DNA of 64,000 nucleotides from positions 1 to 64,000 of the forward strand of contig JBCCHV010000004.1 of the NCBI GenBank assembly GCA_039028635.1, read 5' to 3'. The translations under genes were made by a program, and so were the position numbers. This DNA comes from Acidobacteriota bacterium (GTDB lineage Bacteria; Acidobacteriota; Thermoanaerobaculia; Multivoradales; JBCCEF01). The notes below the pieces were generated by a model. That model made no database searches, was not told where the DNA came from, and saw only the letters and a program-made list of their open reading frames with translations. This document shows positions 29,720 through 38,377 of this stretch, piece after piece. Position 1 is the first letter of the stretch. Every line of letters starts with the position of its first letter.

Positions 29720-31903
29720 TCAGCGACTGGCCGGGGCCGCCTTGGCGGGCTGCAGCATGCCGAGCTGCCACATCATGAAGATGCGCTGATCGGCGGTCTC
29801 GCGGATGCGGTCCGCCAAGGGCTTGCCGGCGCCGTGGCCGGCACTGCGCTCGACCCACAGCAGCACCGGATCCTGGTCCCGGTCGCTGGTGGTCGAGGCC
29901 TGCAGCAGGGCGGCCATCTTGCGGGCATGGAGGGGGTGCACCCGGGCATCGTTCTCGCCGGCGGTGAGCAACACGGCGGGATAGCGAGTGCCCTTCTGAA
30001 CGTTGTGGTAGGGCGAGTACTTGCGCAGCACCTCGAACTGATCGGCGACATCGGCGGAGCCGTACTCGGGAACCCAGAACTTGGCCATCAGGAAGTGGTG
30101 ATAGCGCAGCATGTCGAGTAGCGGGACATTCGAGATCACCGCCGCGAACAGCTCCGGCCGCTGGGTCAGGGCGGCGCCGGTGAGCAGGCCGCCGTTCGAG
30201 CCGCCGGTGATGCCGAGCCGCTCCGGCCGCGTGTAGCCCTCGCCGATCAGGTACTCGGCCGCCGAGATGAAGTCGTCGAAGACGTTCTGCTTCTGCTCCA
30301 GCATCCCTGCCCGATGCCAGTCGTCGCCCAGCTCGCCGCCACCCCGCAGATTGGCCACCGCGTAGACCCCGCCGGCTTCGAACCAGGGGAACAAGGTGGC
30401 CGTGAAGGACGGCGTCATCGAGATGTTGAAGCCGCCATAGCCATAGAGCAGGGTGGGGTTGTTGCCGTCGAGCTTCAAGCCCTTCTTGTGCACCACGAAC
30501 ATCGGTACCAGGGTGCCGTCCTTCGAGCGGAAGCGCACCTGCCTGACCTCGACCTGGTCGGGATCGACGGGCACCTCGGGACGCGCCCACAAAGCGCGCT
30601 CGCGGCTCTTCAGGTCGATGCGGTAGATGCTCGCCGGCTCGTTGTAGCTGGTGAAGGAGAGAAAGGCCTCGGTGCGATCGAGCTCGGTGACCACGTCGGC
30701 GGAGCCGATACCCGGCAGATCGAGGGCGCCGAGGGATTCCCCGTCGAGGTCGAAGAGCTCGATCCGGCTGACCGCGTTCTCGAGATAGCTCGCCGCCACC
30801 ACGCCCCGGCCGAGGGAGACCGCTTCGAGCACCGCCGTCGGGTTCTCGGGAACGATCTCGCGCCACTCGGAGGGTCGCGGGTCGGTGAGATCGACGGCCA
30901 CCACTCGACCGTTGGGGGCATCGAGGGTGGTGTGCAGGTAGAGGGTGTCACCGACCGCATCGCCGAAGCAGCGGGCGTCGGCACCGGTGACGATCTCGAT
31001 GCGCTCGAACTCGCCGGTGCGCCGCCAGCGATCGAGATCCACCGCCCAGAGGTCGTTGGAGTCGGTGCCGGTCCAGTAGATCAGCGTCAGCCAGCGACCA
31101 TCGCGGCTCGCCGAGGCATAGGGCCCCCAGGTGGTGGCGAGGGGCCCCTCCTTGTACTGCTCGAAGAGCACCGGATCCTGGCGATGGTGGTCGCCCAAGA
31201 GATGAAACTTGATCTGCCCCGAGTACGGGTTCTCGATGTCGCCGAGGCGACGGTAGAAGAATCCCGAGGAGTCGGGCAGCCAGCTCGCCTGCTGCACCTT
31301 GCCGGGGATCTCGTCGGCCAGCCAACGACCGCGATCGACATCGAGAACGTGCAGGGTGGTGTTCTCGTCGCCGGCGCGAAAGAGGCCGAAGGCCAGCAGG
31401 GTGCCGTCGTGGTTCGGCGAGGTCCAGCCGATACTGGTCAGCCCCTCATCGTCGAGCTGACTGGGATCGATCAGAACCCGCGGTTCGCCGTCGTGGCCTT
31501 CCCGCATGTAGACCACCCATTGCGGCTGGTTGCCGTCCCGCTGCCAGTAGAAATAGCGATTCTGGCGCATGGTCGGCGAGCTCACCGAGCCCACCTCCAT
31601 GAGATCGCGCAGACGCTCTTCGAGCTTTTGACGCCCGGGCAGGGCGTCGAGCACGCGGCGGGTGTGGGAGTTCTGGTCGTCGGTCCAGTCGGACACGCGG
31701 CGATCGAGGGCCGGGTCATCGGCGCCCAGCTCCGGCGCTGCACTGCCTTCGAGCCAGCGATAGGGATCTTCCACGACCACCCCATGGAGGGAGGACTTCA
31801 CCGGCTCCACTTCCGTCGACGGGGTCGACGCCAAACCCGTGAACGCCACCATCTCAGCGGCGACCACCAGGGGAAGCCAACGGATTGCCGTTCTCGTGTT
31901 CAT
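29720..31903 (-). CDS. Prolyl oligopeptidase (S9A), exported
   Basis: Serine peptidase of 727 residues that cuts short peptides after proline. The N-terminal hydrophobic segment (IRWLPLVVAAEMVAFTGLAS) is a likely signal peptide, so it probably acts in the periplasm. The seven-blade beta-propeller gate starts after HGVVVEDPYRWLEG. The alpha/beta-hydrolase domain carries Ser in GGSNGG (about residue 569), Asp in ENDARVHP (about 651) and His in SAGHGAGK (about 689), the full catalytic triad. NLRGGGELGDDWHRAGM is the conserved region before the Ser. It is divergent from the SprT-like gene and has a GGGGAG ribosome site. Confidence 0.94.
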   Translation of the reverse strand: MNTRTAIRWLPLVVAAEMVAFTGLASTPSTEVEPVKSSLHGVVVEDPYRWLEGSAAPELGADDPALDRRVSDWTDDQNSHTRRVLDALPGRQKLEERLRDLMEVGSVSSPTMRQNRYFYWQRDGNQPQWVVYMREGHDGEPRVLIDPSQLDDEGLTSIGWTSPNHDGTLLAFGLFRAGDENTTLHVLDVDRGRWLADEIPGKVQQASWLPDSSGFFYRRLGDIENPYSGQIKFHLLGDHHRQDPVLFEQYKEGPLATTWGPYASASRDGRWLTLIYWTGTDSNDLWAVDLDRWRRTGEFERIEIVTGADARCFGDAVGDTLYLHTTLDAPNGRVVAVDLTDPRPSEWREIVPENPTAVLEAVSLGRGVVAASYLENAVSRIELFDLDGESLGALDLPGIGSADVVTELDRTEAFLSFTSYNEPASIYRIDLKSRERALWARPEVPVDPDQVEVRQVRFRSKDGTLVPMFVVHKKGLKLDGNNPTLLYGYGGFNISMTPSFTATLFPWFEAGGVYAVANLRGGGELGDDWHRAGMLEQKQNVFDDFISAAEYLIGEGYTRPERLGITGGSNGGLLTGAALTQRPELFAAVISNVPLLDMLRYHHFLMAKFWVPEYGSADVADQFEVLRKYSPYHNVQKGTRYPAVLLTAGENDARVHPLHARKMAALLQASTTSDRDQDPVLLWVERSAGHGAGKPLADRIRETADQRIFMMWQLGMLQPAKAAPASR

Positions 31904-31948
31904 GTCGTGTTCTCCCCATCGTCAGCAATTGTAGCCTTAAATAATGTT

Positions 31949-32020
31949 CTATGTCTCTCTTTTCGAAGACCTTGATGCGTGACCCGACGCCCAGCCCCGA
32001 TTGCGAGTAAAGAGACATAG
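31949..32020. promoter_or_regulatory. Inverted repeat in the divergent S9 peptidase / SprT promoter region
   Basis: CTATGTCTCT (31949-31958) and AGAGACATAG (32011-32020) are perfect 10-bp inverted repeats. On each strand the sequence therefore reads AGAGACATAG followed by TAT or AAC towards its own gene. Rightwards the TAGTAT (32018-32023) looks like a -10 box 7 bases before a GTG start. Leftwards a TACAAT (31933-31928) is a possible -10 for the peptidase gene. It may be a shared regulator site. Confidence 0.4.
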
Positions 32021-32030
32021 TATCGATCCT

Positions 32031-32759
32031 GTGAACTCTTCCGGCAACCCCGCAGAGCGAATTTCGACTCCGCAGTCCACCGGGCGCTCTCCGCGACAGC
32101 TCGCCGAGCACCTCTCGGCACGGCTCGACGACCAGCCGGTGTCGCTCACGATGACGCGAAACCGGTCGCGAATCCTTTCGGCGCGACCGCGCCGCACGGT
32201 CCCCGGCCTGGTCGTTCGCCTCCACGAGTGCTTTCTCGACGCCCCTTGCGAGGTGCTCGCCGCGGTGGCCCGCCTGTGCCGCCCGGAAGCGCCACGATCA
32301 GCCGACCGGGCGACCGTGAGGAGCCACTTCGAAACCCACGTCGCACCACCACCGCGCCGCCGTCCGCGGCTGCGAACCACCGGCCACCACTTCGACCTGC
32401 AGGAGGTCTTCGACCGCCTCAACGGCGATCACTTCGCAGGCACCATCACGGCCGCCATCACCTGGGGCCGGCGGCCGCCTCGGCGGCGCCGGCGGCGCAG
32501 CATTCGCCTGGGCTCTTATCAGGCCATCGACCGCGTGATTCGTATCCACCCGGCGCTCGATGCTCCCCATGTGCCGGGCTACGTGCTGGAGACGGTGATT
32601 CACCACGAAATGTTGCATGCCGCATTCCCGCCCCAGGAGACGGCCAGCGGTCGGCGCCGCATCCACACGGCGGAGTTTCGCGCCCACGAGCAGGCCTTCC
32701 CGGCTGCCGAGGCCGCCCGCAGGTGGCTCGATCGCCACCTCGAGAGTCTGCTCGTTTAG
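32031..32759 (+). CDS. SprT-like zinc metalloprotease-family protein
   Basis: A ~242-residue basic protein. The C-terminal part has the SprT-type core: FDRLNGDHFAGTITAAITWG, IRLGSYQAIDRVIRIHPALD, then the zinc motif HHEMLHAAF (HExxH form) and RRIHTAEFRAHEQAFP, whose His may be the third ligand. Such proteins are related to DNA-protein crosslink proteases. The N-terminal half is Arg-rich and poorly conserved. The start is uncertain; the GTG at 32031 is chosen because a TAGTAT -10-like box lies 7 bases upstream, which would make it leaderless, and a TTG at 32001 is an alternative. The stop codon is the first triplet of repeat B1. Confidence 0.8.
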   Translation: MNSSGNPAERISTPQSTGRSPRQLAEHLSARLDDQPVSLTMTRNRSRILSARPRRTVPGLVVRLHECFLDAPCEVLAAVARLCRPEAPRSADRATVRSHFETHVAPPPRRRPRLRTTGHHFDLQEVFDRLNGDHFAGTITAAITWGRRPPRRRRRRSIRLGSYQAIDRVIRIHPALDAPHVPGYVLETVIHHEMLHAAFPPQETASGRRRIHTAEFRAHEQAFPAAEAARRWLDRHLESLLV

Positions 32760-32939
32760 CCCGGCCTTCTCACGAAGTTTCCTCGCGAGAGGCCTTGGGT
32801 TCTTGAAGATGCAAGGCATCCGTCGCTGCCACGACGACGCCGTACTCGCCGTACTGCGAGGAGAGCAGGCGACGGATAACGCAGCAGATTCCGGGACATA
32901 CGGACGCGCAGCGGAAAGCTCGTGAGAAGGGCGGGTTAG
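32757..32939. repeat. Interspersed element, family B, copy 1
   Basis: A 183-bp element with inverted ends, TAGCCCGGCCTTCTCACGA at the left and TCGTGAGAAGGGCGGGTTA at the right. Inside, CCGTCGC and GCGACGG pair across a ~50-base GC-rich loop. It is nearly identical to the reverse complement of 59411-59592. It supplies the stop of the SprT-like gene (TAG) on the left and the stop of the binding-protein gene (TAA, minus strand) on the right. It has no transposase and no credible gene. Confidence 0.8.
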
Positions 32940-33715
32940 GAATTCGAACCCGAAGAGACCGCCGCCACCACTTGACGCAAGGCACGAAAACCCTCGATCA
33001 GACGAGGAGAGGGGCGACCGGTGACCGCCTCCGGGATGCAATAGATGTGGTCCCGGCGCAGAAACGGCAAGTCCTGCCAGGCAGCCTCGCGCCGCACGAC
33101 CTCCGGCCGCACCTTGTCGGGCGCGACGCCACACCAGGAGAGGACCATCGCGTCCGGCTCGAGGGCCGCCACCTCATCGAGGCTCAGGGGGCGGCTCTTG
33201 ACCTCTTCTTCCGCCAGCGGATTGACTCCACCGGCGGCGGCGATCACGTCCGTCATCCAGCTCAGCCGCCCCGGCGAGATCACCGGCTTGGGCCACCACT
33301 GGAGGAGAATGCGCGGCGGCCGCTCGACCGGCGGCACCGCCGCCAGCGTCGCCCGCATGCGGGCGACCAGGTCGTCCCCTCGCGGGCGCACTCCGAGGCG
33401 ATCGGCGATATCCGCGATGTCGCGGTAGACGTCGTCGAGAGACACCGGCTCCGGAGCGATGTAGGGCAAGCCCGCCTGCTCGAGCCCTGCGACCACCTTT
33501 TCGTGGCCGTCGACGGTGAGGGTCGCCAGCACCAGGTCCGGCTCGAGGGCCGCCACGCGATCGATGTCGATGCCGAGGTCGGGACCGACTTTGGGCAGCT
33601 CCGCGACCACCTCCGGCGGGTAGTCCGAGTGATCGTCGACCCCCACCAGCAGGTGAGCGCAGCCCAGGGCGCAAACGATCTCGGTGTTCGAGCAGGCCAG
33701 GGAGACGATGCGCAT
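32936..33715 (-). CDS. Cobalamin-type ABC transporter substrate-binding-like protein (BtuF/COG0614 family)
   Basis: A ~259-residue two-lobed binding protein of the helical-backbone type used for cobalamin and iron chelates. It starts MRIVSLACSNTEIVCALGC, then DYPPEVVAELPKVGPDLGIDIDRVAALEPDLVLAT, the typical first lobe. The second lobe has LSLDEVAALEPDAMVLSWCG. It has no signal peptide or lipobox, so as written it would be cytoplasmic; similar short proteins are often annotated as cobalamin-binding. An earlier ATG at 33742, overlapping the M23 stop, is possible. No permease or ATPase gene is adjacent. The stop overlaps repeat B1. Confidence 0.8.
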   Translation of the reverse strand: MRIVSLACSNTEIVCALGCAHLLVGVDDHSDYPPEVVAELPKVGPDLGIDIDRVAALEPDLVLATLTVDGHEKVVAGLEQAGLPYIAPEPVSLDDVYRDIADIADRLGVRPRGDDLVARMRATLAAVPPVERPPRILLQWWPKPVISPGRLSWMTDVIAAAGGVNPLAEEEVKSRPLSLDEVAALEPDAMVLSWCGVAPDKVRPEVVRREAAWQDLPFLRRDHIYCIPEAVTGRPSPRLIEGFRALRQVVAAVSSGSNS

Positions 33716-33731
33716 CGTGGAGCCCGCCGAA

Positions 33732-35111
33732 TCAGGGGCCATCGAAGGTCAGGGCCGAACCCAGCTTGGACGCCACCCGATCGCGGATCCAGCGGCCGTC
33801 CCACCACTCGACCGGGTTGACCGGCAGGCCTCGAATCAGGATGCCGAAGTGCAGATGATCGCCGCCGGCGAGGCCGGTCTCGCCGCTGCGCCCGACCACC
33901 TGACCGCGTCGTACCCGATCGCCCTCGGCGACTTCCAGGGACGACAGGTGGGCATATAGGGTCATCAGACCGTAGCCGTGATCGAGCACCACCACGTTGC
34001 CGTAGATGCCGAGGTAGCGAGACGCCAACACGACGCCGTCGTTGGCCGCTTCGATCGGCGCCCGGCGCACCGAGGCGAGGTCGAAGCCGAGGTGGAACTG
34101 CTCGTCCACCGCCTTGCCGTCGTAAGAGTAGGTGCGCCGCACCGCGAAGGGTGACATCACCTTGGCGTTGCGCATCGGCAGGAAGGGTTGCCGCCAGAGG
34201 AACTCCTCGGCGCTGGAGTCGGCGAGCTCCGCCAGGTAGGCCCGATTGGCCTTGCGCAGCTCGCCGTTGATCGCCAGGTAGCTGTCGAGAACCGTGTCCC
34301 CGGCCCGCAGCTCGGGGGTGTTGGCGAGGATCTCCGGCACCACCCGCGCCATGAAGTCGTCGTCGAGGCGAATCGTGCCTTCGGCGAAGGGTCGCGGCGT
34401 GAAGCTGTCGAGGAAGCGGCGCTCGGCGCGATTGCCCAGGGCGTCGCCGGCCACCAGGCGAACTCGCGCCGAGTCGTCGAGGTCATAGGGCAGGGCGAAG
34501 AGCGCGAAGTGGTCGCCATTGGGCAGAGCGAAGCCCGGAAACCAGCGCTCGCCGGCCATCACGCCGCTCTCGCTGGCGCTCGCGCCGAGGCGATAGACCA
34601 CCACCCCGCTGCCCCCCTGCATGACGTTGTGCTGGTCCGAAACCAAGCCGATGGCGGGCGGCGCCAGGTGCACCGGCAGTACCTTCTCGGCGATCTGCGG
34701 CACCGGCCGCCGGAACCAGCTCGGGGCGCGCTCGGCGATCACCCGCAGAGTGGCCTCGCCGGACTCGAGGTCGGCCAGGGTTTCGCCCCCGACCTCGAAG
34801 CGCAGCTCGTCGCGCACCGTCTTCGCGCCCCACGGTTTCCAGGCCGCCTGCGGCTTCCAAGCCTGCTCCAAAAGGCGATGAGTGCGTTCCCCTTGGATCA
34901 GGTCGACGGCGGCCTTCACCAGGCCGCGCTTGGGCTCCTCGAGGGTGACGATCACCGGCGTTCGCGGGCCGATACCGGGCAGCTCTGGGGCGATCTCGAT
35001 CTTCGGGGCGGCGCCGGAACGCAGTCCGGCCAGGCCACAGAACACCAGAGCCACCAGCCCACCGAGCCAGAGAAACCGCCGTAGCGGTCGCTTCTTCGTG
35101 CTTCGTTCCAT
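33732..35111 (-). CDS. M23-family (LytM) peptidase, membrane-anchored
   Basis: A 459-residue envelope protein. A single N-terminal anchor (RRFLWLGGLVALVFCGLAGL) is followed by ~300 residues of beta-rich periplasmic sequence. The LytM domain has HLGFDLA as the first zinc motif, YGNVVVLDHGYGLMTLYAHL, and HLHFGI as the last His pair, so the metal site looks complete and the enzyme could cut peptidoglycan peptide bridges. The ATG at 35111 is chosen since it begins just before the anchor, 14 bases after the upstream gene. It belongs to a tight minus-strand cluster. Confidence 0.9.
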   Translation of the reverse strand: MERSTKKRPLRRFLWLGGLVALVFCGLAGLRSGAAPKIEIAPELPGIGPRTPVIVTLEEPKRGLVKAAVDLIQGERTHRLLEQAWKPQAAWKPWGAKTVRDELRFEVGGETLADLESGEATLRVIAERAPSWFRRPVPQIAEKVLPVHLAPPAIGLVSDQHNVMQGGSGVVVYRLGASASESGVMAGERWFPGFALPNGDHFALFALPYDLDDSARVRLVAGDALGNRAERRFLDSFTPRPFAEGTIRLDDDFMARVVPEILANTPELRAGDTVLDSYLAINGELRKANRAYLAELADSSAEEFLWRQPFLPMRNAKVMSPFAVRRTYSYDGKAVDEQFHLGFDLASVRRAPIEAANDGVVLASRYLGIYGNVVVLDHGYGLMTLYAHLSSLEVAEGDRVRRGQVVGRSGETGLAGGDHLHFGILIRGLPVNPVEWWDGRWIRDRVASKLGSALTFDGP

Positions 35112-35125
35112 GGTCTTCTCGATTC

Positions 35126-36058
35126 TCAGTTGATCCACTCGGGAGGATCCTCCCGCCAGATTCCACGCTCGTGCCGCTCCCACTCGGCGGCGAGGGCGGC
35201 ATCGCGATCGCGTCGCCGCTTGAAGGCCCACAGGGCCAGCAGGGTCACCCCCAGCCACAGGGCCGTCCCGCTACTCAAGAACGGCAGCCAGCGGCGCCAC
35301 AAGGTCTGCCGCCGCCAGAAGGCTTCCTCTTCGGTCGCCAGATCGCGCCCGATGACCTCGCGAAAGGCGGCTTCGAACTCGACTCCCTGACCGACCCGCT
35401 GCAGGATGTCGCCACTCACCCAGGGGCCATGGCGATCACGCAATCCCTGGACGAAGGCCCCGGAAATGGCATAGGCGCGCGATGCCGCCCCACCACCACC
35501 TTGGAACAGCCGATCGACAACGTGCAGCGGCGTCTCGCCGCGCCGCATGACATCGAGGGAAAAGCGCGAAGAATCCCCCAGATTCCAGGCCCCGCCGGCG
35601 ACCATCGCCACCCCTTCATTGAACCACCGGGGCACTTCGTGGCCGGCCGCCGAGCGAGCGATGAGGATATGCGCCACCTCGTGGTGTAGCAACTCCTCGA
35701 GGGAGCTTTCCGGGTAGGTCGGGCTGCGGGTCGGAAAGAGCACGATCGGCCCCTGGTCGCCGAGGGCATAGCCCGCCACCCAGGAACGCACCATCCGAGC
35801 CTGGGGGCTGTCCTCCGGCGCCAGGATCACCGGAATCGGCGCGCCCGGCTCTTCGAGGCCGGCCAGGCGCATGGCGACGCGCAAACGCTGCGGATCAAAG
35901 TTCCGGATGCGTTCGGCCTGACGCTCGAAACGCTCCGGCGTCCGAATGTCGAGGTGCGGAACGGCCAAGGCCGCCGGGGCCAGCGCCGCGGTCGCCAGCG
36001 CCGCGGTCACCAGCAGGCCGAGCCATCGGCGAGCGCAGCGCCGGGCCAATCCCGCCAT
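35126..36058 (-). CDS. Gluzincin-type (peptidase MA-like) metallopeptidase, exported and C-terminally anchored
   Basis: A 310-residue protein with a signal peptide (RRWLGLLVTAALATAALAPAALA). The zinc motif HHEVAHILIA (HExxH) is followed by RWFNEGVAMVAGG, whose Glu is the likely third ligand as in peptidase MA-like gluzincins. A C-terminal membrane helix (SGTALWLGVTLLALWAF) ends in a highly charged cytoplasmic tail. The ATG at 36058 follows the WG-repeat gene by 12 bases with a TGAGGT ribosome site; the longer reading frame upstream is only the overlap with that gene. The substrate is unknown. Confidence 0.85.
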   Translation of the reverse strand: MAGLARRCARRWLGLLVTAALATAALAPAALAVPHLDIRTPERFERQAERIRNFDPQRLRVAMRLAGLEEPGAPIPVILAPEDSPQARMVRSWVAGYALGDQGPIVLFPTRSPTYPESSLEELLHHEVAHILIARSAAGHEVPRWFNEGVAMVAGGAWNLGDSSRFSLDVMRRGETPLHVVDRLFQGGGGAASRAYAISGAFVQGLRDRHGPWVSGDILQRVGQGVEFEAAFREVIGRDLATEEEAFWRRQTLWRRWLPFLSSGTALWLGVTLLALWAFKRRRDRDAALAAEWERHERGIWREDPPEWIN

Positions 36059-36069
36059 CGCATGCGACC

Positions 36070-37128
36070 TCAGCTCGACGGCTCCCAAACCACCGAGCCA
36101 TCGAGTCCGACGTAGCCCCATAGACTGGCCCCTTCCTTGACCGCCCCCAAGCCGCCGACGAAGGGCTCGGCGCGCTGGTAGACGGGCTCGACCACCATCT
36201 CGCCAGACATATTGACATAGCCCCATTCCTTGCCTCGCACCTTGACCGCCGCCAGACCTTCGGAGAAGGCGGTGACGTGCTCGAACTGGGGCTCGATGAT
36301 CACCGTGCCCTGGCGGTCGACATAGCCCCAATTGGCGCCGATGCGGACCGCCCCGAGGCCCTCCGAGAAGTGCCCGGCCCAGTAGTAACCGGGCTCCAGA
36401 ACCCACTCCCCCTCGGCATCGACGAAGCCCCAGGTGCCGTCCTCGACGCGCGCCGCCGCCAGCCCTTCTCCGAAGCGGTAGACCTGCGTGAAGTCGCCCA
36501 TGAATCGCCCCTCGGGATCGACGAAGCCGGCAACGCCGTCCTGCCGCTTGACCGCCGCCCGACGATCGTGGAACGGCCCCGCCTCGGCATAGGTCGGCTC
36601 GATGACGAACTGGCCGTCCGGATCGACGAAGCCCCACCGTCCGCCGGCCTTGACCGCCGCCAGCCCCTCGGAGAAGGCTGTCACGCCCTCGAAGGCGGGA
36701 TCGATCGCCACCTCACCGCCGGTATCGATGTAACCACCGCGCCGCGCCCGGGTGGAGACGCCGGTGAGGTCCATGACCTGCCCGTCGCGATGCTCGATGC
36801 GCTGCGAGCCGCCGGAGACGAAAGCCGCGCGCCCCTCCTGGAAGCGATCGACGTCCCCCAGGGTCGGGGCGATAGCCCAGTTGCCGGAGCGGTCGAGAAA
36901 GCCCCAAACGCCACCCTCGGCGGCCGCGATCAAGCCCTCGTGCATGGTGCCCGCGACCTCGAAGCGAGGCTCGACCACCATCCGGCCGAGGGCATCGATC
37001 AGGCCGACGGATCCATTCACCCGCACCGGGAAGAGCAGGTCCGAAGGCGGCTCCGCCGGCGGTGGCGCGGCGCACGCCAGATTGAGCGCCAGAAAGACGA
37101 GAAACGCGATCGAGAAGAATCGGGCCAT
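36070..37128 (-). CDS. WG-repeat lipoprotein
   Basis: A 352-residue exported lipoprotein; the signal ends in the lipobox LNLAC. The rest is a tandem array of WG (KWG-type) beta repeats of ~22-27 residues, with units such as WGFLDRSGNWAIAPTL, WGFVDPDGQFVIEPTY, WGYVDRQGTVIIEPQF and EWGYVNMSGEMVVEPVY. At least eight units can be counted. Such repeats form an open beta scaffold and often accompany envelope functions, but no activity is assigned. It is first in the cluster with the gluzincin and M23 peptidases, so a joint role at the envelope is likely. Confidence 0.9.
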   Translation of the reverse strand: MARFFSIAFLVFLALNLACAAPPPAEPPSDLLFPVRVNGSVGLIDALGRMVVEPRFEVAGTMHEGLIAAAEGGVWGFLDRSGNWAIAPTLGDVDRFQEGRAAFVSGGSQRIEHRDGQVMDLTGVSTRARRGGYIDTGGEVAIDPAFEGVTAFSEGLAAVKAGGRWGFVDPDGQFVIEPTYAEAGPFHDRRAAVKRQDGVAGFVDPEGRFMGDFTQVYRFGEGLAAARVEDGTWGFVDAEGEWVLEPGYYWAGHFSEGLGAVRIGANWGYVDRQGTVIIEPQFEHVTAFSEGLAAVKVRGKEWGYVNMSGEMVVEPVYQRAEPFVGGLGAVKEGASLWGYVGLDGSVVWEPSS

Positions 37129-37298
37129 GGAGTCTGCTCCGCGGGTCGGATGAGTTCGGACGGTCGGTCGAAGGGCATTATCGCTCTTCGACGCACCTCG
37201 TCCACAACCGTCGTCGCGGGCAGAAAATTGCCGCGTCGGCGACTGCCGCCGTCAGGCCGCCCTCGAGCCCCCGTCGAGCCGCCGAGCGGGCAGGGCCG

Positions 37299-37904
37299 TC
37301 AGGTACTTCCGGGATCGCTCGTGGCGGCGGGCTGATCGATGGCCAGGGCGTAGAACAGGTCGCCCTGAACCCAGAAGTCGATCACGGCACCTTCCTGGGG
37401 CCGCCGTTTGCCATCCAGCCCGTCGAGAGCGCCGGAGCGTTCGGTGACATAGAGGGTGGCGCGCCGACCACCATCGCCGGCGAGCTTGACCTGGGCCGCG
37501 AGCTGCGCCTGGATCGAGCAGTAACGCCCCCCGAGGAGCTCGAAGCCGGCGAGGCGATTCTGTGGCGCCCGCGGCCGCACCAAGGTGAAAGGCAGACGGT
37601 CGAGGCCGCGATCGAGGGCGGTCCAGGAGGCCGCCTCGAAGTCCGAGTCGAGGTTCTTCTGATGATTGAGCAGCACCTCGGCGGCCACCGCGTCGGCGCG
37701 GTCGGAGCCCGGCAGCCACCACAGCAGGCTGGTGACGACGGCGGTGACCACCGCCGCCGCGGCCAATCGCAGCACCCGCCGACGACGCCGACGACGGGCC
37801 CCCGCCAGCAGGGACGCGAGCCGTTCGTCGTCGAGACCCTCGGCGAGATAGAAGTCTCGCACCTGATCGTCGATCGGCCGCTGCTCGCCCATCGTGCGCC
37901 TCAT
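37299..37904 (-). CDS. Putative membrane anti-sigma factor
   Basis: A 201-residue protein with one transmembrane helix (VLRLAAAAVVTAVVTSLLWWL, about residues 45-65) between a charged cytoplasmic N-terminus and a ~135-residue outer domain. It overlaps the upstream ECF sigma gene by ATGA, so the two are coupled, the usual pattern for a sigma/anti-sigma pair. The HxxxCxxC zinc motif of ZAS-type anti-sigma factors is absent, so the assignment rests on position and topology. The outer domain is not recognised. Confidence 0.6.
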   Translation of the reverse strand: MRRTMGEQRPIDDQVRDFYLAEGLDDERLASLLAGARRRRRRRVLRLAAAAVVTAVVTSLLWWLPGSDRADAVAAEVLLNHQKNLDSDFEAASWTALDRGLDRLPFTLVRPRAPQNRLAGFELLGGRYCSIQAQLAAQVKLAGDGGRRATLYVTERSGALDGLDGKRRPQEGAVIDFWVQGDLFYALAIDQPAATSDPGST

Positions 37905-38365
37905 CGCGCCTCTCCCCGGGCCGGCGCCTCGAGGGCCGCGGCCAGCTTGCGGCGGGCGCGAAACAACAAGCTCAGGACAGTGCCTCGGCTCTGCTCCGTC
38001 AAGGCTGCGATCTCGGCCGCTGTCCAGCCTTCCACCACCTGCAGGAAGAGCGCTTCCCGCTCGGCCATGCGCAGGGCGGCGAGGTGACGCTCGAGATCGA
38101 CCCGCGCCAGCACCGGCACCGCGAGGGTCTCGGGCTCCTCCGCCACCTCTTCGAGGGGAACGAACTCGACCACCCGATCGCGCCGGTAGCGATCGATGAA
38201 CAGGCGCCGCAGGGTCGGGAACAGGGCCGCCAGCCGGCGACCCTTGCCGTAGCGTTGGTAGATGCGCAGCCAGGCCTGCTGCACGAGGTCCTCGGCCTCG
38301 GCCGCCTCTCCGCACAGGGAGAGGGCGTAGCGGTATCCCCGCTGGAGCAGCTCCTGGTCGCTCAT
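37901..38365 (-). CDS. ECF-type RNA polymerase sigma factor
   Basis: A 154-residue sigma-70 family protein of the extracytoplasmic-function class. Region 2 is seen as RGYRYALSLCGEAAEAEDLVQQAWLRIYQRYG, and region 4 as LRMAEREALFLQVVEGWTAAEIAALTEQSRGTVLSLLFRARRKL, with the helix-turn-helix at the end. It lies 12 bases after the thioredoxin-like gene and is coupled to the putative anti-sigma factor. Its target promoters are unknown; the upstream redox protein may belong to the same response. Confidence 0.9.
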   Translation of the reverse strand: MSDQELLQRGYRYALSLCGEAAEAEDLVQQAWLRIYQRYGKGRRLAALFPTLRRLFIDRYRRDRVVEFVPLEEVAEEPETLAVPVLARVDLERHLAALRMAEREALFLQVVEGWTAAEIAALTEQSRGTVLSLLFRARRKLAAALEAPARGEAR

Positions 38366-38377
38366 CGATTGGGAAGT

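Noticed and set aside
32757-32939. Family B element as a transposon with its own transposase
   Set aside because: It is only 183 bp, both copies lack a credible reading frame, and no target-site duplication could be established.
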